The notes under the pieces were generated by a model that did no database searches, was not told the origin of the DNA, and worked only from the letters and a program-made list of their open reading frames with translations. DNA of 64,000 bases, taken from positions 2,449,001 to 2,513,000 of the forward strand of contig NZ_CP053538.1 of NCBI RefSeq assembly GCF_013137895.1, in the 5' to 3' direction. The position numbers and the translations under genes were made by a program. This DNA comes from Hymenobacter taeanensis. GTDB taxonomy: Bacteria; Bacteroidota; Bacteroidia; Cytophagales; Hymenobacteraceae. Below are positions 35,633 to 44,491 of the stretch, piece after piece (the first letter of the stretch is position 1; each line of letters begins with the position of its first letter).

Positions 35633-35725
35633 GTCATGCTGAGCTTGTCGAAGCATCTCTACCGCTAACGTTGAGTCACAAACCAGCCGAAGCGGTAGAG
35701 ATGCTTCGGCTGCGCTCAGCATGAC
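35633..35725. repeat. Inverted repeat GTCATGCTGAGC type after alcohol dehydrogenase
   Basis: GTCATGCTGAGC with a further AAGCATCTCTACCGCT on the left, and AGCGGTAGAGATGCTTCGGC with GCTCAGCATGAC on the right. The stem is long with a few mismatches. It is a member of the family also seen at 20155, 21326 and 39320. Confidence 0.8.
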
Positions 35726-35740
35726 GGACTGCTTCCTGTC

Positions 35741-35800
35741 AGCCACAAAAAAGACTGCTCCCCCTTCCAATGCGAAGGGGGAGCAGTCTTTTTTGTGGCT
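35741..35800. terminator. Strong bidirectional terminator
   Basis: A 27-bp perfect stem opens AGCCACAAAAAAGACTGCTC and has a 6-base loop. It is flanked by A and T tracts and ends the alcohol dehydrogenase (plus) and serine hydrolase (minus) transcripts. Confidence 0.93.
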
Positions 35801-35817
35801 GATAGTAGCCTAGGCCA

Positions 35818-37374
35818 CTAAAACTTTACGAACACATACGGGTCGTATTCCACGTAGTCGTTCACGCGAAGCTCCACGTTTTTTACCTTGTTGCCTTCCA
35901 CTTCAAATTTGGCGGGCATCACTCCAAAAACCAGGTCGGAGTACGTTGTCCGGAACTCCTGACCATCCATGTAGTCGAGGGTGGCGGTCAGGCCGGGGTG
36001 GGTAGGAAACTGAATCAGGAGCTGCTTGCCTTTCTGGGTAATGATGATGTGACCAAACAGCTTGTTCTCAAACTCACCCACGTAGGCGCTCAGGGGCAGC
36101 GCTGACTTGTTCTTTTTGGCAACCCGGGCGGCCAGTGCTTTGGTGGGGTCAACCTGGGTGGCCTCGTACTGCTGCTTGCGCTTTAGGCCTTGGGCGCTGC
36201 GGTCTACGTAGGGCACGCCCAGGTAGCTGTCGAGGAGCTGGTAGCGCAGCAGCTCAAAGAAGCTCTGGTTGTCGTTGTTGGTCAGGATGGCAATGCCCAG
36301 GCCAGCTTCGGGCACAAAGCACACGTTGCTCACCTGCCCCGAGGCGCCGCCCGTGTGCCAGAACGTTTGCTGTCCGTTGTAGTCGGTGGCCTCCACGCCT
36401 AGGCCATAGGTAGTGAAGTGGGTAGGGTAGATGGTTGATTTACGGCTGCTGATAACCGTGTTGGCGTCGCGGGTTTTGCGTAGCGCCGCCCAGGGCATCA
36501 CCTGCTTGCCCTCGTAGCGGCCACTATCCAACTGGAAGCGCAGCCACTTGGCCAGGTCCGTTACGTTGGATACCATGCTGGCGCAGGGGGCCATGTTGTC
36601 CCAGTTATCAAACGGCACTTTGGCCAAGGGGCCAAACGTGTTGGAGTAGGCGTAAGCAATGTTGGGGCGTTGCGCAAACCCCGTTGAGCTCACATAGGTG
36701 TTGCTCATGCCCAGCGGCTGCAACAGGTTCTGCTGCACATACTTCTCCCAGGAGGTGCCGCCGGTAGCGGCAGGTATTACCTCGCCGGCCGCCACAAACC
36801 CCGAGTTGCTGTAGCCATAGTCGCGCCGGAACTGGCCGCCGGGCTTCATCAGGCGCATGCGGCGCACAATCTCGGGGCGCTCTATATTGGATTTGAAGAA
36901 GCTGAAGTCGCCCTGGAAGGTCTTGAACCCGAAGTGGTGGCTCATGAGGTCGCGCACTGTCACTATCTGCGAGGCCAGCGAGTCGTAGAGCCGGTAGTCG
37001 GGCAGGTACTTGGTTACTTTTTCGTCGAGGCTGATTTTCTTCTCCCCATCGAGCTTCGCCAGGGCCGTGCCCGTGAAGAGCTTGGTGTTAGAAGCAATCA
37101 TGAACAGCGTGTTGGCGTCCACGGGCTCGGGCTTGCCCACTTCCCGCACGCCGTAGCCTTTCTGCACCACCACTTTGCCGTCTTTCACCACCACGATGGC
37201 CAGCCCCGGAACTTGCCACTGGCGCATGCCGCGCCGGATGTAGCTGTCGAGGCTATCGGTTACGAAATGGTTGGCGGGGGAGGAGCTCTGAGCTAGAGCC
37301 ACTGAAGTGCTACTTACTAGCAGAGCTGTTGCCACGGCTAGGTGACGAAGAGAGCGAGAGAGGGGCATAGACAT
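35818..37374 (-). CDS. Secreted serine hydrolase, beta-lactamase/PBP class C type
   Basis: 518 residues. The signal peptide ends near ALAQ at 29. The active-site set is SNTK (about 93-96, Ser acyl-enzyme and Lys), YSN in YGYSNSG and HTGG. The C-terminal ~100 residues form a DUF3471-like beta domain. Such proteins act as D-amino peptidases, esterases or carboxypeptidases; beta-lactamase activity is not implied. Start codons at 37374 and 37368 are both possible. Confidence 0.85.
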   Translation of the reverse strand: MSMPLSRSLRHLAVATALLVSSTSVALAQSSSPANHFVTDSLDSYIRRGMRQWQVPGLAIVVVKDGKVVVQKGYGVREVGKPEPVDANTLFMIASNTKLFTGTALAKLDGEKKISLDEKVTKYLPDYRLYDSLASQIVTVRDLMSHHFGFKTFQGDFSFFKSNIERPEIVRRMRLMKPGGQFRRDYGYSNSGFVAAGEVIPAATGGTSWEKYVQQNLLQPLGMSNTYVSSTGFAQRPNIAYAYSNTFGPLAKVPFDNWDNMAPCASMVSNVTDLAKWLRFQLDSGRYEGKQVMPWAALRKTRDANTVISSRKSTIYPTHFTTYGLGVEATDYNGQQTFWHTGGASGQVSNVCFVPEAGLGIAILTNNDNQSFFELLRYQLLDSYLGVPYVDRSAQGLKRKQQYEATQVDPTKALAARVAKKNKSALPLSAYVGEFENKLFGHIIITQKGKQLLIQFPTHPGLTATLDYMDGQEFRTTYSDLVFGVMPAKFEVEGNKVKNVELRVNDYVEYDPYVFVKF

Positions 37375-37433
37375 AGCGTCAGGAAAGCTTAAAGCTAACA
37401 GCCATCTTTCACACTCTCACATGTGGCCAGTAG

Positions 37434-37922
37434 TTATTCCTTCTCCACCGGGTACCGGAACGTGCCTTCCATAGTGAAACGCTTGCCGCCACGGCCCGAC
37501 TCGCAGACGGTGCAGCGGTAGCTGCCAGCTAGCCAGTGCTTCTCGCCATTCACCGCGGTAATGGTCACGGAGCCCGGGTTATCGGGGCACGACTTGGAGT
37601 AAGCGGCCGTGTTGCCGAAGCGGTACGAGGCGTCGCGGTTGCGGCCACTCAGTATTTCCTGGAAGCTGTAGGTGCCCGCCTGAATCGGGAAGCGGTCAAT
37701 CAGGATGGTGAGGCCTTCACCATCGGGGTCGTCGCGGCGGATGATGTTCAGGCGCAGCGTGCGGGTGTCGCTCAGGAAAAAGCGGGAGCTCGTGGTATCG
37801 GTGGCTACGGTTTGCCCATTGATGCGCAGCGTGAGCAGGCGAGCCGAAGTAGATTCCTGGCGACCAGGACCGGCCGCTGCGCCCAGCAGCGGCAGAAGCA
37901 GGAGAGGTAAAAAGCGGTTCAT
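37434..37922 (-). CDS. Hypothetical secreted protein (162 aa)
   Basis: I start at the ATG at 37922, which gives a clean signal peptide (MNRFLPLLLLPLLGAAAG); the longer frame adds a non-signal hydrophobic stretch. The mature part is beta-rich with few recognisable motifs, and has Cys pairs in KSCPDNPG and RCTVCES that could be disulfide-linked. No family is recognised. It lies 59 bases downstream of the serine hydrolase start region, on the same strand and separate from it. Confidence 0.6.
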   Translation of the reverse strand: MNRFLPLLLLPLLGAAAGPGRQESTSARLLTLRINGQTVATDTTSSRFFLSDTRTLRLNIIRRDDPDGEGLTILIDRFPIQAGTYSFQEILSGRNRDASYRFGNTAAYSKSCPDNPGSVTITAVNGEKHWLAGSYRCTVCESGRGGKRFTMEGTFRYPVEKE

Positions 37923-38054
37923 GGGCGGCAGAAGGCAATAATCAGCCCAGAAGATAATAATGAACAGGTAAGAATGAGCAAGGAACAATGAGAAACGGAC
38001 AGCACTTGAGGCGCAATAACCCATTCCTCACTGTTCATTCGCAATTGCTCATTC

Positions 38055-39251
38055 CTAATGACTTCTGCCGGGGTACTCTCGTAAGGCCACCTCCAAGCAG
38101 TCCATGGCGCGGTTTATAACGTCTTGGTTTACCACGTAGGCCATGCGCATTTGCTGACGCCCCAGGCTAGGGGTGGCGTAAAAGCCGGAAGCCGGCGACA
38201 CCATGAGCGTTTCGTTGCGGTACGAAAACTTCTCCAACAGCCATTTCGCAAACAGATCGGCATCGTCGATGGGCAGGTGGCAGAGCACGTAAAACGCACC
38301 GCGCGGCAGGGGGCACCGCACCCCCGGCATGGCGCGCAGGCGGCTTACCATGAGGTTGCGGCGAGCCAGATACTCGGCCTTGGTATGGTCGAAGTAGTCT
38401 TCGGGCAGGTCGGCGGCGGCTTCGGCCAGCAGCTGGCCCAGGCCGGGAGGGCACACCCGCAGCTGCGCCAACTTAAACACAATGTCGCGGAGGGTCTTGT
38501 TCTTGGTGACCAACGCCCCAATGCGGGCTCCGCAGGCACTATAGCGTTTGGAAATAGTGTCGAGGAGTACTACGTGGTCGTCGGCGCCTTGCAGGTGCAG
38601 GGCGCTGGTGAAGGTAGCATCGTAGCAGAACTCCCGGTAGGCCTCATCCGAGAGCAGGAACAGGTTGTGGCGCACGCACAGGTCCTTGATCTGCTCCAGC
38701 TCTTGGCGGCTATACACGTAGCCGGTGGGGTTATTGGGGCTGCAGATGAGAATGGCCTTGGTGCGGGGCGTAATCTTACGCTCAAACTCTTCCACGGGGG
38801 GCAGCGCAAAGTCGTTTTCCAGGTGTGAGGCCACGGCTACCACGTGCGTACCGGTAGAGATGGCGAAGGCGTTGTACGGCCCATAGAAGGGCTCTGGCAC
38901 AATAAACTCGTCGCCGGGGTTGAGGCAGGCCAGTAGCGCGAAGGAGATAGACTCGCTGCCGCCCGTGGTCACGAGAATATCCTCTGCTGTCACATCCAGC
39001 CCCAGGTTCTGGTAGTAGGTGGCTAGCTTCTGGCGGTAGCTTACGGTGCCCGCCGTGGGGCCGTACTCCAGCACCCGGATATCAGCATTCTGCACCGCTG
39101 CCAGCATGGCCGGGGGCGTTTCGATATCGGGTTGCCCAATGTTGAGCGGATGCACAATGATGCCGCGCTGCCGGGCGGCATCGGCATACGGACTGAGTTT
39201 GCGGTAAGGGGAGGCGGGCAACGCCACGCCACGCTGCGAAGGTTGAAGCAT
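38055..39251 (-). CDS. Class I/II pyridoxal-phosphate aminotransferase
   Basis: 398 residues. Fold-type I aminotransferase: NIGQPDIETP near 38, the cofactor stretch VTTGGSESISFALLACLNPGD, SPNNPTG, SDEAYREF with the Asp, and the Schiff-base lysine in SKRYSACGARIG (around 235-245). It is closest in kind to AspC/aspartate-type enzymes of Bacteroidota; the substrate is unspecified. It is monocistronic. Confidence 0.88.
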   Translation of the reverse strand: MLQPSQRGVALPASPYRKLSPYADAARQRGIIVHPLNIGQPDIETPPAMLAAVQNADIRVLEYGPTAGTVSYRQKLATYYQNLGLDVTAEDILVTTGGSESISFALLACLNPGDEFIVPEPFYGPYNAFAISTGTHVVAVASHLENDFALPPVEEFERKITPRTKAILICSPNNPTGYVYSRQELEQIKDLCVRHNLFLLSDEAYREFCYDATFTSALHLQGADDHVVLLDTISKRYSACGARIGALVTKNKTLRDIVFKLAQLRVCPPGLGQLLAEAAADLPEDYFDHTKAEYLARRNLMVSRLRAMPGVRCPLPRGAFYVLCHLPIDDADLFAKWLLEKFSYRNETLMVSPASGFYATPSLGRQQMRMAYVVNQDVINRAMDCLEVALREYPGRSH

Positions 39252-39319
39252 GGCCTTAAAGTTAAGTTGAGCCGCGTGGAATCAGCTACGACACCCCGAA
39301 AACTTATGCAGCCCAAGCT

Positions 39320-39395
39320 GTCATCCTGAGCGAAACCAGGTAGCTGATGCCTGGCCCGGAAGCCAGCCCAGATTTCTCGCTTCGCCCGGAATGAC
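39320..39395. repeat. Inverted repeat GTCATCCTGAGC type before the DinB gene
   Basis: GTCATCCTGAGCGAA at the left and TTCGCCCGGAATGAC at the right, with a central GCCTGGC-type hairpin. It is imperfect, lying between the divergent aminotransferase and DinB genes. Confidence 0.65.
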
Positions 39396-39439
39396 AAGCG
39401 TAAACGTAACTCTAGGCCAGTACGGCGGGTTAACGCATC

Positions 39440-39976
39440 ATGACTCCTGCTACTCTCCCCGAAGTTTGGCTGCGCGGCCCGCTGCCCCATATGCCGGCGC
39501 TGCTTCAGCCCCTAGCTCACGCCCTGCTCCAGGCCCGCGAGGAGGTAACTGCTGCCCTAGGCCAGTTCCCCGATGAGCTGCTGGCGGCACGCCCGGCCGG
39601 TGTGGCCTCCGTGGGCTTTCACCTGCGCCACCTGTCGGGAGTGCTGGACCGCATGCAAACCTACGCCCGCCACGAGCCACTCTCCGCAGAGCAGTTCCGT
39701 TACCTCGCGGCTGAAAAAGACGGCCCCGTTACCCCAAGCACTCCCGATACCACCACGGCGCTGGTACAACGCTTTCAGGAGGCCGTAGAGCAGATGCTGC
39801 ACACCCTGCGCACAACCCCCGAGGTAGTGCTGCCGGAGTTTAGACCAGTGGGGCGGCAGGCACTGCCCAGCACCGTAATAGGGCTACTGACGCACGCTGC
39901 CGAGCACACGACCCGGCACGTAGGCCAGCTGCTGGTGACGGCGCGGGTGGCGCAGGCCGGGCGGCAAGGGGCCTAG
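39440..39976 (+). CDS. DinB family protein
   Basis: 178 residues. Four-helix DinB fold with the metal-binding histidines: FHLRHLSGVLDR (about 57-68) and HAAEHTTRHVGQLLVT near 150-165. Bacillithiol S-transferase-like enzymes are the closest known relatives; the thiol used in this organism is not known. It ends with GGGGCCTAG, another copy-like CCTAGGCC site. Confidence 0.85.
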   Translation: MTPATLPEVWLRGPLPHMPALLQPLAHALLQAREEVTAALGQFPDELLAARPAGVASVGFHLRHLSGVLDRMQTYARHEPLSAEQFRYLAAEKDGPVTPSTPDTTTALVQRFQEAVEQMLHTLRTTPEVVLPEFRPVGRQALPSTVIGLLTHAAEHTTRHVGQLLVTARVAQAGRQGA

Positions 39977-40070
39977 GCCAGCCTTGGCTTGCGGGGAGGC
40001 TACCGGTGCCGACAACCGATGCCAGTTGGAGCGCTCTGTTCCTGAAATACGCAGCGTTTGCCGCTCAGCA

Positions 40071-40113
40071 ATAACCAAAAAAGGACGCCGTTTCGGGCGT
40101 CCTCTTTTGGTTA
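40071..40113. terminator. Bidirectional terminator between DinB and the surface protein
   Basis: ATAACCAAAAAAGGACGCC pairs with GGGCGTCCTCTTTTGGTTAT with one internal mismatch. It is 95 bases after DinB and 23 bases before the surface-protein stop. Confidence 0.85.
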
Positions 40114-40135
40114 TGCAAGCCGTTAGAAGGGCTGA

Positions 40136-43100
40136 TTACTTATTCAGCATCAGGCGTAAGGTCTGCACCTCCCCATTGAGCACCAGGCGACCGGTATAAA
40201 GGCCCGGTGCCAGTGAAGTGCCCTCAAGGGTAAACTCATACTCCTGGCCGCTCTGAGCTACGCCGCTGTAGAAGGTTTTCACCACTTGTCCCAGCGAGTT
40301 GTAGATCTGGAGCTGAGCAGCTCCCGTTTTAACCGTGCGGAAGTGCACCACCGTTTGCGCCGTGAAGGGGTTGGGGTAGGCCTCGAACAAGGGGGTCTGA
40401 GAAGTAGTCCCGCCAGCCAGCGCCGCGCTTTGCGCCGAGGTGCTGCTTACGCAGTCGCCCAGCAGGTCGCCGTGCTGTAAATGGTCGGCCACATCTGCCG
40501 CCGAAACGCATACCTCGCGACCTTTATGGCACACAGTTACTTTGTCGTTCTTATTGCCGCAGCGTACGTCAATTACCGTTAGTGTTATGCTCTTGCTGGC
40601 AGTGCACCCTGAGGCGCTGGTTACGGTAACCGTAAAGGTAAACGTGCCGGGCATGGCCGGGGTGAAGACGGGGTTAGCAACGGTGGTATTGCTCAGGCCA
40701 GCCGCCGGGCTCCAGCTGTAGGCCACTCCGCCCGTAGCCGAGAGGGTAGCACTCTTGGGGCCATAACCCAGATACAGGTTGGTAGCTACGCCACCCGTAT
40801 ACACCCCAGACCCCGGCACCACGGCAATGGCCGGCGCAGGAATTTCGCCCGTAACTGTAACGGTAGCCGTTTTGGTAGCCACGTTGCCATGAATGTCGGT
40901 TACGGTGAGCGTTACGGTATTCTCGCCAATGTTCTCGCAGCTAAACGCGGTGCGGTCCAGCGTGAGGGTAGCAATGCCGCAGGCATCAGTGCTGCCCTTA
41001 TCTACCTGAGCCGCCGTAATGGTGGCGGCGCCTTTGCTCAGGGCTACCGTCAGGTTCTGCGTCAGTACGGCAGGAGCCTGCTTGTCTTCCACGGTTACCG
41101 TAAACGTCTTGGTCTCGGTGCTGCACTCGTTGGCAGCGGTGGCCGTAACTACGGTAGTACCCACCGGGAACAGGTAGGGCGAGGTAATAGCAGTAGTTGC
41201 GCCTTCTTGCTGGATGGTGTACGTGATGGCCGGCGCCGGAGCACCCGTAGCCGTAGCGGCAAAAGCCACCGAGGCACCGCACTGGTCGGCGGTGCTGTAA
41301 ACGGTGGCAATAGCTGGCACCGTCAGTACCGGATCGAGACAAGTCAGGCCGGTACGAACCACCCGGTATGTAGTGCCCACCCGGATGCCATCTACCAGCA
41401 GCCCGGGGGTATTAGAACCCTGGCGCAAAGCCACCGAGCCGATGTTGTCGTTGGGGGCAGCAGGCGTGGTACCCGTTTCAGTGGCGCTGGCAGCTGCCTC
41501 AGTGGGCTCCTCATTCAGCGTAGCAGGGTTAATAAAGAGGGTGCTGGTGTTGCTGGCCTCATCAAAGCTGTACTTAAGCACTACCAGATAGGTGGTGCTT
41601 AGGTTATACGCCGCATCGGTGTACTTCACTTCGCCCGAGCCGCTGCTGACACCAAATTGCAGCTTACCACTCGCGGCCTCTTTGCGCACAAACAGGCGGC
41701 TGCGGAACGTGCTGCCAATAGGCTGCGGACCCAGGTGGAAGAAGTACTCGCCGGTAGTAGAAACGGAGGAGGCATTTACCAGAAGCGAAACATACACCGG
41801 GGTGCGCGCATACACTGGGCTAAAGGTCCGGTTTACGTCTTCGCCATTCGCCACCAACGCCGCCGATTTGCCACTGTTGGCGCTGTAGCCGCTATACGAG
41901 AGGTTAGTAGCCGACACCGCCACCGATTTGGTGCCCGTGCCACTGTGCGAGGTCCAGTTGTTAGCCGTTAGCAGTGTGCCTGCCGTGTACTCAAAGTTTT
42001 CCTCCAGAAGTAGTGCGATAGGAGCGGCTTTCGTGGTCTGCGTCAGGGTGCCGGGGGTAGTGGTCAGGTAGTTTTCAGCGTAGGGCGTGTTGTTGTCATT
42101 AAAGGCAAAAGCCGTGAAGTAATACGGGGTGTTGGGCCGGAGGTTGGTCACCGTTACGGTAGGCTCCATACCGTTATACACCACATAATTACCCTTGCTC
42201 AAGGTGCCACCCTTGCCAAAAGCGGCATCGGCCGTGTACGTCACGGCGTCGGTGGGTTCCGCATCAACGGGAGCCGCTATACGGGCTACCACCAGGTACT
42301 TGGTAGCGCTGGCGCCTCCAGTTAGGGTAAGCTGCACCGACGTGGCGGTTACCGCGCTGGCCGTGAGGGCGGCCGGGGCCGTGGGCTCGGTGGCCAGCGG
42401 CACGGCTACTGTAGTAACCGTCAGCTCGTCGCCGTAGGCGGTGCTGGTGCCGTTGGTAGCGTAGGCCCGCACATAGTAGGTGGTGCCGGGCAGTAAGTCG
42501 GTGATGGTGCTGCTGAACTCACCCGTGCCCGCGCCATCTACGGTGCGCGCCAGGCCCAGGGTAGGGTTAGGGGTTTTGCTCCACACCACACCACGCGCCG
42601 TTACGGCGCTGCCGCCATCATCGGCGATGGTGCCGCCCGCTGAGAAGCTGGTTGGGGCCAGGTCTGCTACGGGCTTGGTAGCCAGCGTGGCAGGGTAAAC
42701 CGGGGCCACGCCCGTGCCACTCACGGCCACTTGCTGGCTGAGGTAGCCAGGGTTAACAACCGGAATGCTGGCTTGGGTAACCTGCGCAGCAGTAGGAGTA
42801 AACCGTACCTCAATGGTAGTATTCGGAACGAGGCCCTGTACCGGCGACAGCACAATGGCGCAGCACGCAAACGGATTGGTGCCCGTCCGGATTTCAAACC
42901 CAACCGGAGGCGTAATCGTGATGTTATCGGTGAGGTTGGTGCCACTAACAACAAAGCTCTTTGGTGGAGCACCAGCACCTACCGCAACATCACCAAAGGC
43001 CGGCAGCGAAGTCTGCGACACAGATAGTACGGGAGTAGGTGCGGGAGCCGACACAGTTACCGTAATCGGGCTACTTACCCCGGCTACATTACCGCATGCG

Positions 43101-44437
43101 GTAGAAGTAGTGGCCTGCGCCACCAAGTAATAGGTGCCAGCGCCGGCAAAGTCAGCGCCTTTCAGCTGATACATGGATGCCGTAGCACCGGCAATAGGGG
43201 TAAACGGACCCGTAGCACTAGTGCTATACTGCCAGGCAAAAGCCGAGCCCGTTGCTGCGCTGGCGTTAAGCGTAGCTCCGGTACCCGTGGTGGTGATGGT
43301 TTGCGGCGAAGAAGGCGAAATCGTAACCGGGTTGCTGGCTGAGGTAAGGTTAACCGTAAGGGCAGCGCTGCCAGCCGAGCCGGTGGTAGCAGGGGCATCA
43401 TTCAGCACCCGCACCCGGTACTGAGTACCGCTGGCCGTACCCGCCGGAATAGAAGCCGAAATAGGGGAGGCAGAGCCGCTGCCAATAATGTTGGTAGCGT
43501 TAGCCGCAAACACACCGCTGGCGTCAGAAAGCTGCACTTTATAGGTACCCGTGAAGGTGCCCGTGCTGGTGTAGGCCACCTCAAAGGCTGGGCTACCCGC
43601 AGAAGCCGTTACGCAGAAAGAAGAAGCGGATACGCTGCCCGTAGTAATGGATGCCACCGGGGCCGGCGGCTGGCTGCCCGAAAGCGTAGGCGTGATGGTG
43701 AGGTTATCAAGCCCCAGGCCCTGAGAGAAGGTGCTGCCCGCTCCCACGTACGACCAGCGTAGGTACGTAACGTCGCCTGCCTTCACGCTTAACCCAGTTA
43801 TAGTAAGGCTTTTGGATACTGAGGTAGCCGGGTTAACTACGGCCGTAACGTCGTCTCCGCGGAAGGGCTCGCTATTTACCTGCGTCCATGTTGAGCCATT
43901 GGGGCTGGTGTAAAACTGCCATTCAAAGGAGGTAGTGCCGCTACGATACTTCTCAATATCGTAGGCCACCGTCAGGTCAGTAATAGTAGCGCCCGTATTG
44001 TTCTGCAGGGCAAGCAGCAGGTGGCGGGGCGAGGTGAAGGAGCTGCTGGAAAGGAAACCCAGCGCCCGGTCGGTGGAACTGCCCGAAATGCCATCGGCGA
44101 AGTTATAGGCGCCACCCGCCGAGGTGCCGTTGAGCGCACCACTGCCTGTGGTGCCTCCTACCCGCGTGGTAACGGTAGTGTTGGCAGCGTTGCTATAGCT
44201 TACGCTGGCCCCGTTGGCCAGCACAAAGCCCGTGGGCACCTGGGTTCCGAGTGTAGTGCCCAGGCCGTTGAAATTCTCCGTAACCGGGGCGGCGCTGGTC
44301 AGCACCAGGGGAGCGGGGGCAGTAGTTTGGGCCGAAAGCGAAGGTATCAGGCCCATAGTGGCTAGGCCAGTCAGGAGCCCGGTAATCAGCTTTCTAGCTC
44401 GCCCGGAAAAAGAGGAATGATTAGAAGTATGCTTCAT
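40136..44437 (-). CDS. Giant T9SS-secreted multidomain surface protein
   Basis: 1433 residues from the ATG at 44437 (the TTG upstream gives only seven extra residues). There is a signal peptide, then beta-sandwich domain ENFNGLGTT... with a jelly-roll motif, fibronectin-like repeats (PGTTYYVRAYATNGTSTAYG; PNTPYYFTAFAFNDNN), an LamG-like carbohydrate/ligand domain (DVNRTFSPVYARTPVYVSLL...), HYR-like repeats, then a Cys-rich VTVCHKGREVCVSAADVADH block and the type A C-terminal sorting domain (YPNPFT, ending APGLYTGRLVL). The C-terminal domain directs export by the type IX system and attachment to the surface. Candidate adhesin or gliding/colonisation factor; ligand unknown. It is transcribed as a unit after its neighbour nuclease, with 54 bases between them. 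Confidence 0.85.
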   Translation of the reverse strand: MKHTSNHSSFSGRARKLITGLLTGLATMGLIPSLSAQTTAPAPLVLTSAAPVTENFNGLGTTLGTQVPTGFVLANGASVSYSNAANTTVTTRVGGTTGSGALNGTSAGGAYNFADGISGSSTDRALGFLSSSSFTSPRHLLLALQNNTGATITDLTVAYDIEKYRSGTTSFEWQFYTSPNGSTWTQVNSEPFRGDDVTAVVNPATSVSKSLTITGLSVKAGDVTYLRWSYVGAGSTFSQGLGLDNLTITPTLSGSQPPAPVASITTGSVSASSFCVTASAGSPAFEVAYTSTGTFTGTYKVQLSDASGVFAANATNIIGSGSASPISASIPAGTASGTQYRVRVLNDAPATTGSAGSAALTVNLTSASNPVTISPSSPQTITTTGTGATLNASAATGSAFAWQYSTSATGPFTPIAGATASMYQLKGADFAGAGTYYLVAQATTSTACGNVAGVSSPITVTVSAPAPTPVLSVSQTSLPAFGDVAVGAGAPPKSFVVSGTNLTDNITITPPVGFEIRTGTNPFACCAIVLSPVQGLVPNTTIEVRFTPTAAQVTQASIPVVNPGYLSQQVAVSGTGVAPVYPATLATKPVADLAPTSFSAGGTIADDGGSAVTARGVVWSKTPNPTLGLARTVDGAGTGEFSSTITDLLPGTTYYVRAYATNGTSTAYGDELTVTTVAVPLATEPTAPAALTASAVTATSVQLTLTGGASATKYLVVARIAAPVDAEPTDAVTYTADAAFGKGGTLSKGNYVVYNGMEPTVTVTNLRPNTPYYFTAFAFNDNNTPYAENYLTTTPGTLTQTTKAAPIALLLEENFEYTAGTLLTANNWTSHSGTGTKSVAVSATNLSYSGYSANSGKSAALVANGEDVNRTFSPVYARTPVYVSLLVNASSVSTTGEYFFHLGPQPIGSTFRSRLFVRKEAASGKLQFGVSSGSGEVKYTDAAYNLSTTYLVVLKYSFDEASNTSTLFINPATLNEEPTEAAASATETGTTPAAPNDNIGSVALRQGSNTPGLLVDGIRVGTTYRVVRTGLTCLDPVLTVPAIATVYSTADQCGASVAFAATATGAPAPAITYTIQQEGATTAITSPYLFPVGTTVVTATAANECSTETKTFTVTVEDKQAPAVLTQNLTVALSKGAATITAAQVDKGSTDACGIATLTLDRTAFSCENIGENTVTLTVTDIHGNVATKTATVTVTGEIPAPAIAVVPGSGVYTGGVATNLYLGYGPKSATLSATGGVAYSWSPAAGLSNTTVANPVFTPAMPGTFTFTVTVTSASGCTASKSITLTVIDVRCGNKNDKVTVCHKGREVCVSAADVADHLQHGDLLGDCVSSTSAQSAALAGGTTSQTPLFEAYPNPFTAQTVVHFRTVKTGAAQLQIYNSLGQVVKTFYSGVAQSGQEYEFTLEGTSLAPGLYTGRLVLNGEVQTLRLMLNK

Positions 44438-44491
44438 ATACTGACAGCAGTGCCGCAAAAACCAATGGAGAAGTGAGACTGAATGCGAGGC

